Of a DNA stretch of 9,066 bases, positions 6,094 through 9,066 are shown one piece after another. A program made the position numbers and the translations under genes. Each line of letters begins with the position of its first letter. Position 1 is the stretch's first letter. Source of the stretch: VGBK01 sp964354255 (GTDB taxonomy: Bacteria; Actinomycetota; Acidimicrobiia; Spongiisociales; UBA11373); contig CAYGYX010000073.1 of the NCBI GenBank assembly GCA_964354255.1, forward strand, positions 1 through 9,066. Reading direction: 5' to 3'. The notes under the pieces were generated by a model that saw only the letters and a program-made list of their open reading frames with translations, made no database searches and was not told where the DNA came from.

Positions 6094-7413
6094 TCAATCG
6101 CTCCCGGCGGCCACCTCGGCTACCGCCGCGGCCAGTCCAGCGGCCGCCAGGTCGATCTCCTCGGGGGTGATGATGAGCGGGGGCCCGAGTACCACCACGT
6201 CGCCGGCCACCCCATCGGCGCACCCCTTCGACCAGTAGACCAGCAGGCCGCGGCGACGGGCGGTGGCCACCACCCGCTCCACCACCCGCTCCCCGGGCGG
6301 GAAGGGCTCTCTGGTTTCCCGGTCGGCGACGAGCTCCACTGCGGCGAGCAGGCCGCGCCCGCGAATGTCGCCCACCATCGCCTGCCCCTGGAGCGCGGCG
6401 GCCAGGGCGGCTAGCAGGTACGGGCCGCGGGCCGCCGCCGCCTCCACCAACCCCAGTTCCCGGATGCGGCGCAGCACCGCCCGGCCCACCGCGGCTCCCA
6501 CCGGGTGATGGGAGAAGGTCAGCCCGTGCACGAAGCCGCCGCCTGCCTGCACCGCGTCGTGCACCTCGCCCGAGGCCACGCACAGCCCCAGCGGCCAGTA
6601 GCCGCTCGACGCCCCCTTGGCCGCCACCATGATGTCGGGGGCCACCCCCCAGTGGTCCATCGCGAACCAGGCGCCGGTGCGGCCGAAGCCCGTCATCACC
6701 TCGTCGGCGATGAGCAGCACCCTGTGCCGCCGGCACACCTCGGCCACCGCCGGCCAGTAGTCGTCGGGAGGCACCGCCGCCCCCGTGGTGGCCCCGCCGA
6801 TGGGCTCGGCGATGAAGGCGGCTACCCGCGCCGGTCCGATGTCGGTGATGGTGCGCTCCAGTTCGGCGGCGTGCCAGGCTCCGCAGCCGGCGGGGTGGCC
6901 AGGGGCGGGGCAGCGGTACTCGGTCACCGCCGGGACGTGGACGGTGTGCCCCAGCCAGGGCTCGTAGGGGGCGCGCAGCCGGGGCCGCCCGGAGGCGTCC
7001 AGGGCGCCGCGGGTGTTCCCGTGGTAGGAGAGCCGCCGGGCCACGATCACCTGCCGCTCCGGGGCACCGCGAGCCAGGTGATACGAGCGGGCCAGCTTGA
7101 GCGCCGTCTCCACCGCCTCCGAGCCCCCGCTCACCGGGAAGACCCGGGCATCGGGCACCGGGACCACCGCCGCCAGCTCGGCGGCGTAGGCCTCCAGCGC
7201 TTCGGTGGTGAAGGCCGAGCCGTGCACGTAGGCCAGGCGCCGGGCCTGCTCCTCCATGGCGGAGGCCACCGCCGGGTCGCCGTGGCCGATGCCCACCACG
7301 ATGGCCCCGCCGGCGGCGTCCAGGTAGCGGCGGCCGGCGGCGTCCTCCACCCAGACGCCCTCTGCCCGTACCGCCACCAGCGGGTCGGCGGCCCGGCGGA
7401 ATACCCGGCTCAT
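6094..7413 (-). CDS. Class III PLP-dependent aminotransferase (omega-amino acid/diamine type)
   Basis: This 439-residue protein has the usual length for a fold type I, class III transaminase, which moves an amino group (often a terminal one) to a 2-oxo acid. Visible landmarks are LDAAGGAIVVGIGHGDP (32-47), SGGSEAVETALKLARSYH (95-112) for PLP phosphate binding, SYHGNT (129-134) with the ring-stacking Tyr130, IADEVMTGFGRTG (235-247) with Asp237 for the pyridine nitrogen, and Lys266 in AAKGASSGYWPLG as the Schiff-base lysine. All catalytic residues are present. A YRCP...C segment (166-177) is seen in many proteins annotated loosely as aspartate aminotransferase family. The start overlaps the stop of the CoA-transferase beta gene (ATGA, 7410-7413) and has only a weak GGAG further upstream, so it probably depends on coupling. 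Substrate could be putrescine-like diamines, 4-aminobutyrate, beta-alanine or similar; the adjacent deacetylase favours an amine released from an acyl form. Confidence 0.95.
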   Translation of the reverse strand: MSRVFRRAADPLVAVRAEGVWVEDAAGRRYLDAAGGAIVVGIGHGDPAVASAMEEQARRLAYVHGSAFTTEALEAYAAELAAVVPVPDARVFPVSGGSEAVETALKLARSYHLARGAPERQVIVARRLSYHGNTRGALDASGRPRLRAPYEPWLGHTVHVPAVTEYRCPAPGHPAGCGAWHAAELERTITDIGPARVAAFIAEPIGGATTGAAVPPDDYWPAVAEVCRRHRVLLIADEVMTGFGRTGAWFAMDHWGVAPDIMVAAKGASSGYWPLGLCVASGEVHDAVQAGGGFVHGLTFSHHPVGAAVGRAVLRRIRELGLVEAAAARGPYLLAALAAALQGQAMVGDIRGRGLLAAVELVADRETREPFPPGERVVERVVATARRRGLLVYWSKGCADGVAGDVVVLGPPLIITPEEIDLAAAGLAAAVAEVAAGSD

Positions 7414-8144
7414 CCCAGGTACACCCGCTCCGGGTCGAGCGCCCGCAGCGCGACCAGCTCCGCCTGGGTGGGGGGTGGGGTCTCGGCGAGCTCGGGAGCC
7501 ACCGCCAGTTCCCAGCCGCAGGCCTCCCGCACCTGGTCAAGGGTGGCCCCGGGGTGCAGCGAGGTGAGGGTCATCTCTCCCTCCACGAAGCGATACACCC
7601 CCAACTGGGTGATCACCGTGTCCGGGCCGCCCCCGGCTGCCCGGCGCCCGGGGAAGTGCCCGGGGCTGGTGACGAAATCGATCCGGGGCACGAACGAGCG
7701 AGTCGACTGGGGCACGATCACGAAGACCTTGGAGGCCAGGAGGGCGATGTCGCAGGCGCCTCCCGATCCCGGCAGCCGCACCTTGGGATGCTCGTAGGTG
7801 CCGACCACCGTGGTGTTGATCGACCCGCGCCGGTCGATCTGCGCCGCCCCCAGGAAGGCCACGTCGACCCGGCCTCCTTGCAGGTAGAAGGCGAACAGGT
7901 CGAACTGCGAGGCCACCGCCCGCGCCCCGGCGACCAGGCAGGGGTCGCCGATGGAGATGGGGAGGCGCTCCGGCCGGGCCCCCACCGCCCCCGATTCGTA
8001 GACCAGCTCCAGCGCCGGTTCCACCGTGCGCTGCGCCAGGCTGCAGGCCAGGTTGGGGAGGCCGATGCCCACGAAGCACACCCGCTCGCCGGCCAGCCGT
8101 CGGGCGGCGGCCACCACCATGAGCTCGTTGGAGGTCCAGCTCAC
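7410..8144 (-). CDS. Class I CoA-transferase, beta subunit (GctB-like)
   Basis: This 244-residue partner of the preceding alpha subunit would transfer CoA between an acyl-CoA and a free carboxylate. It opens with TSNELMVVAAARRL and VGIGLPNLAC, as glutaconate CoA-transferase beta subunits do. Glu50 in ELVYESGAVG stands where the Glu that forms the glutamyl-CoA thioester is found in that family. FLGAAQIDRRGSIN, LPGSGGACDIA (124-134) and the C-terminal TSLHPGATLDQVREACGWEL are further family marks. The GTG start at 8144 overlaps the alpha stop (GTGA, 8141-8144) and has GGGAG six nt upstream (8151-8155). The longer open frame upstream only repeats the alpha gene out of frame. The alternative ATG at codon 9 would remove part of the first helix. 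The actual acid substrate is unknown; the related 3-oxoacid and ring-cleaving IpdB branches are alternatives. Confidence 0.93.
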   Translation of the reverse strand: MSWTSNELMVVAAARRLAGERVCFVGIGLPNLACSLAQRTVEPALELVYESGAVGARPERLPISIGDPCLVAGARAVASQFDLFAFYLQGGRVDVAFLGAAQIDRRGSINTTVVGTYEHPKVRLPGSGGACDIALLASKVFVIVPQSTRSFVPRIDFVTSPGHFPGRRAAGGGPDTVITQLGVYRFVEGEMTLTSLHPGATLDQVREACGWELAVAPELAETPPPTQAELVALRALDPERVYLG

Positions 8145-9055
8145 CGGTAGCTCCCGTAGTTGACCGGCGCGGCCCAGCCGTCGCCCGGCGCCAGGGATGC
8201 CCAGCGCTCGGCGCCGAGCCGGGCCCGGTACTCGGCGTGGTCGGCGAGGCCGTACACCCAATCGTCCAGCCAGGCTGCGAGGGCGGCGGGGTCGCGGCTT
8301 GTGGGTTCCCAATCGAGGTAGAAGCGATTGTCCCGGTCGTAGTAGCCCTGGGCGAAGGAGGGATGACACCCGCCCGGCGCCTCCACCACCGCATCGACGA
8401 TGGGAGCGGGGATGAGTGTGCGGTTGGGGTCGGCTCGCACCACCGACTCGGGCACCACCTCCTCGCACACCACGATGACCCGGCGGGCGGCGAAGGCGGC
8501 TTCCTTCTGGCAGCCGAGCAGGCCCCACACCTGAGCGTCGCCGTCGGCGGTGGCCCGCTGCACGTGGATGATGGCCACGTCGGGGTTGAGCGGCGGCACG
8601 GCATACACCGGTTCCCCGTCGTACGGCGAGGTGATGGGGACGATGCGCGGGTTGGCGGCCGGCAGGTCGCTGCCGGCGTAGGAGCGCAGCGGGAAGAAGG
8701 GGAGGCCCGCCGCCCCGGCGGTGTAGCGGCACACCATGCCGAAGTGGCTGTACTCCTCGACCTCGAGCGGCTCGGGGTCGGCGTGCTCAATTCGCCGCCG
8801 GAGGGCGTGCAGCGATCCTGCCCCCGGGTTGCCCATCCAGGAGAACACGATCCGGGAGATGACCCCGGCGGCCGCCAGCTGGTCGCCGATGACGTCGGGG
8901 GTCAGCCGGCACAGGGTGATGTTGCGGCGGCGCTGGCGGATCAGCTCGTGCCCGGCGGCGTGGCAGATGAGATGGGTGAAGCCTTCGATGGCCACCGTGT
9001 CGCCGTCGGCAACCAACCGCCCGACGGCTTCACTCATTGTGGCGACTTTGCTCAT
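8141..9055 (-). CDS. Class I CoA-transferase, alpha subunit (GctA-like)
   Basis: This 304-residue protein is the alpha half of a two-subunit CoA-transferase, with length close to glutaconate CoA-transferase subunit A and to mycobacterial IpdA. It starts with SEAVGRLVADGDTVAIEGFTH, the usual glycine-rich opening, then an arginine-rich QRRRNITLCR. Later marks are GLPFFPLRSYAGSDL (117-131), ITSPYDGEPVYAVPPLNPDVAI, where CoA-binding loops lie in the family, and IVDAVVEAPGGCHPS (219-233). The ATG at 9055 is preceded by AGGG at the very edge of the window; a second in-frame ATG at 9037 (residue 7) is possible but less likely. The minus strand also shows a TGA at 9060-9062 that could end a further upstream gene, so this may not be the first gene of the operon. 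It is translationally coupled to the beta subunit. Confident on family, unsure on substrate. Confidence 0.92.
   Translation of the reverse strand: MSKVATMSEAVGRLVADGDTVAIEGFTHLICHAAGHELIRQRRRNITLCRLTPDVIGDQLAAAGVISRIVFSWMGNPGAGSLHALRRRIEHADPEPLEVEEYSHFGMVCRYTAGAAGLPFFPLRSYAGSDLPAANPRIVPITSPYDGEPVYAVPPLNPDVAIIHVQRATADGDAQVWGLLGCQKEAAFAARRVIVVCEEVVPESVVRADPNRTLIPAPIVDAVVEAPGGCHPSFAQGYYDRDNRFYLDWEPTSRDPAALAAWLDDWVYGLADHAEYRARLGAERWASLAPGDGWAAPVNYGSYR
8151..8155 (-). promoter_or_regulatory. Ribosome binding site supporting the GTG start of CoA-transferase beta
   Basis: GGGAG lies 6 nt before the GTG at 8144, inside the last codons of the alpha gene. It supports GTG rather than the internal ATG eight codons later and makes alpha-beta coupling likely, as expected for a stoichiometric complex. 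Confidence 0.6.
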
Positions 9056-9066
9056 GGGCTCACCCT

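Noticed and set aside
6050..7540. Upstream extension of the deacetylase frame by about 500 codons, which could look like a fusion protein.
   Set aside because: The extension is an Arg/Gly/Pro-rich out-of-frame reading of the aminotransferase gene; a clear ribosome site and family-like N-terminus place the start at 6049.
6505..7797. A 430-codon open frame on the plus strand, opposite the aminotransferase and CoA-transferase beta genes.
   Set aside because: It runs antisense to genes with complete catalytic motifs, its product is compositionally biased (Gly/His/Arg/Val) with no recognisable domain, and high GC makes stop codons rare in all frames.
8145..8732. Upstream extension of the CoA-transferase beta frame.
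   Set aside because: It is an out-of-frame reading of the alpha gene; the GTG at 8144 with GGGAG and the GTGA overlap explains the true start.
1..9066. Mobile element, CRISPR, defence system or tRNA/rRNA content.
   Set aside because: No transposase, integrase, direct-repeat array, terminal inverted repeats or RNA gene signature was found; all space is taken by metabolic and transport genes.

Overview
The window is a single co-directional block of eight genes, all on the minus strand, so transcription runs from high to low coordinates. Base composition is strongly GC-rich with G/C-ending codons. The lipoprotein carries a long Thr/Pro/Gly-rich linker after its lipobox. Both features fit a high-GC actinomycetote, perhaps of the Acidimicrobiia or Thermoleophilia type, though a Chloroflexota-like genome cannot be excluded. 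No rRNA, tRNA, transposase, CRISPR array or phage gene is visible.

In transcription order, the first module (9055 to 3141) encodes the two subunits of a class I (glutaconate-type) CoA-transferase, a class III PLP-dependent aminotransferase, a zinc deacetylase of the histone deacetylase/acetylpolyamine amidohydrolase superfamily, and a cytoplasmic S9 prolyl-oligopeptidase-type serine peptidase. A 158-nt leader follows (2983-3140). The second module (2982 to the left edge) encodes a family 5 solute-binding lipoprotein, a DppB-type permease and the N-terminus of a DppC-type permease. Together these are most of a peptide/nickel/opine-type ABC importer; its ATPases are presumably beyond the left edge.

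Four of the seven junctions are 4-base ATGA or GTGA stop/start overlaps, so the genes are probably co-translated. The other three gaps are 44, 158 and 49 nt, and the last of these holds a perfect 13-bp hairpin. No stretch of 300 bases lacks a gene.

Inferred logic: the importer brings in a peptide or acylated amine, the S9 peptidase and zinc deacetylase trim it, the aminotransferase removes the exposed amine, and the CoA-transferase activates the resulting carboxylate for catabolism. The substrate cannot be read from the sequence, and any aldehyde dehydrogenase or further acyl-CoA enzymes would lie outside the window. Every gene belongs to a known family; the novelty, if any, is in the combination and in the intergenic RNA structure.
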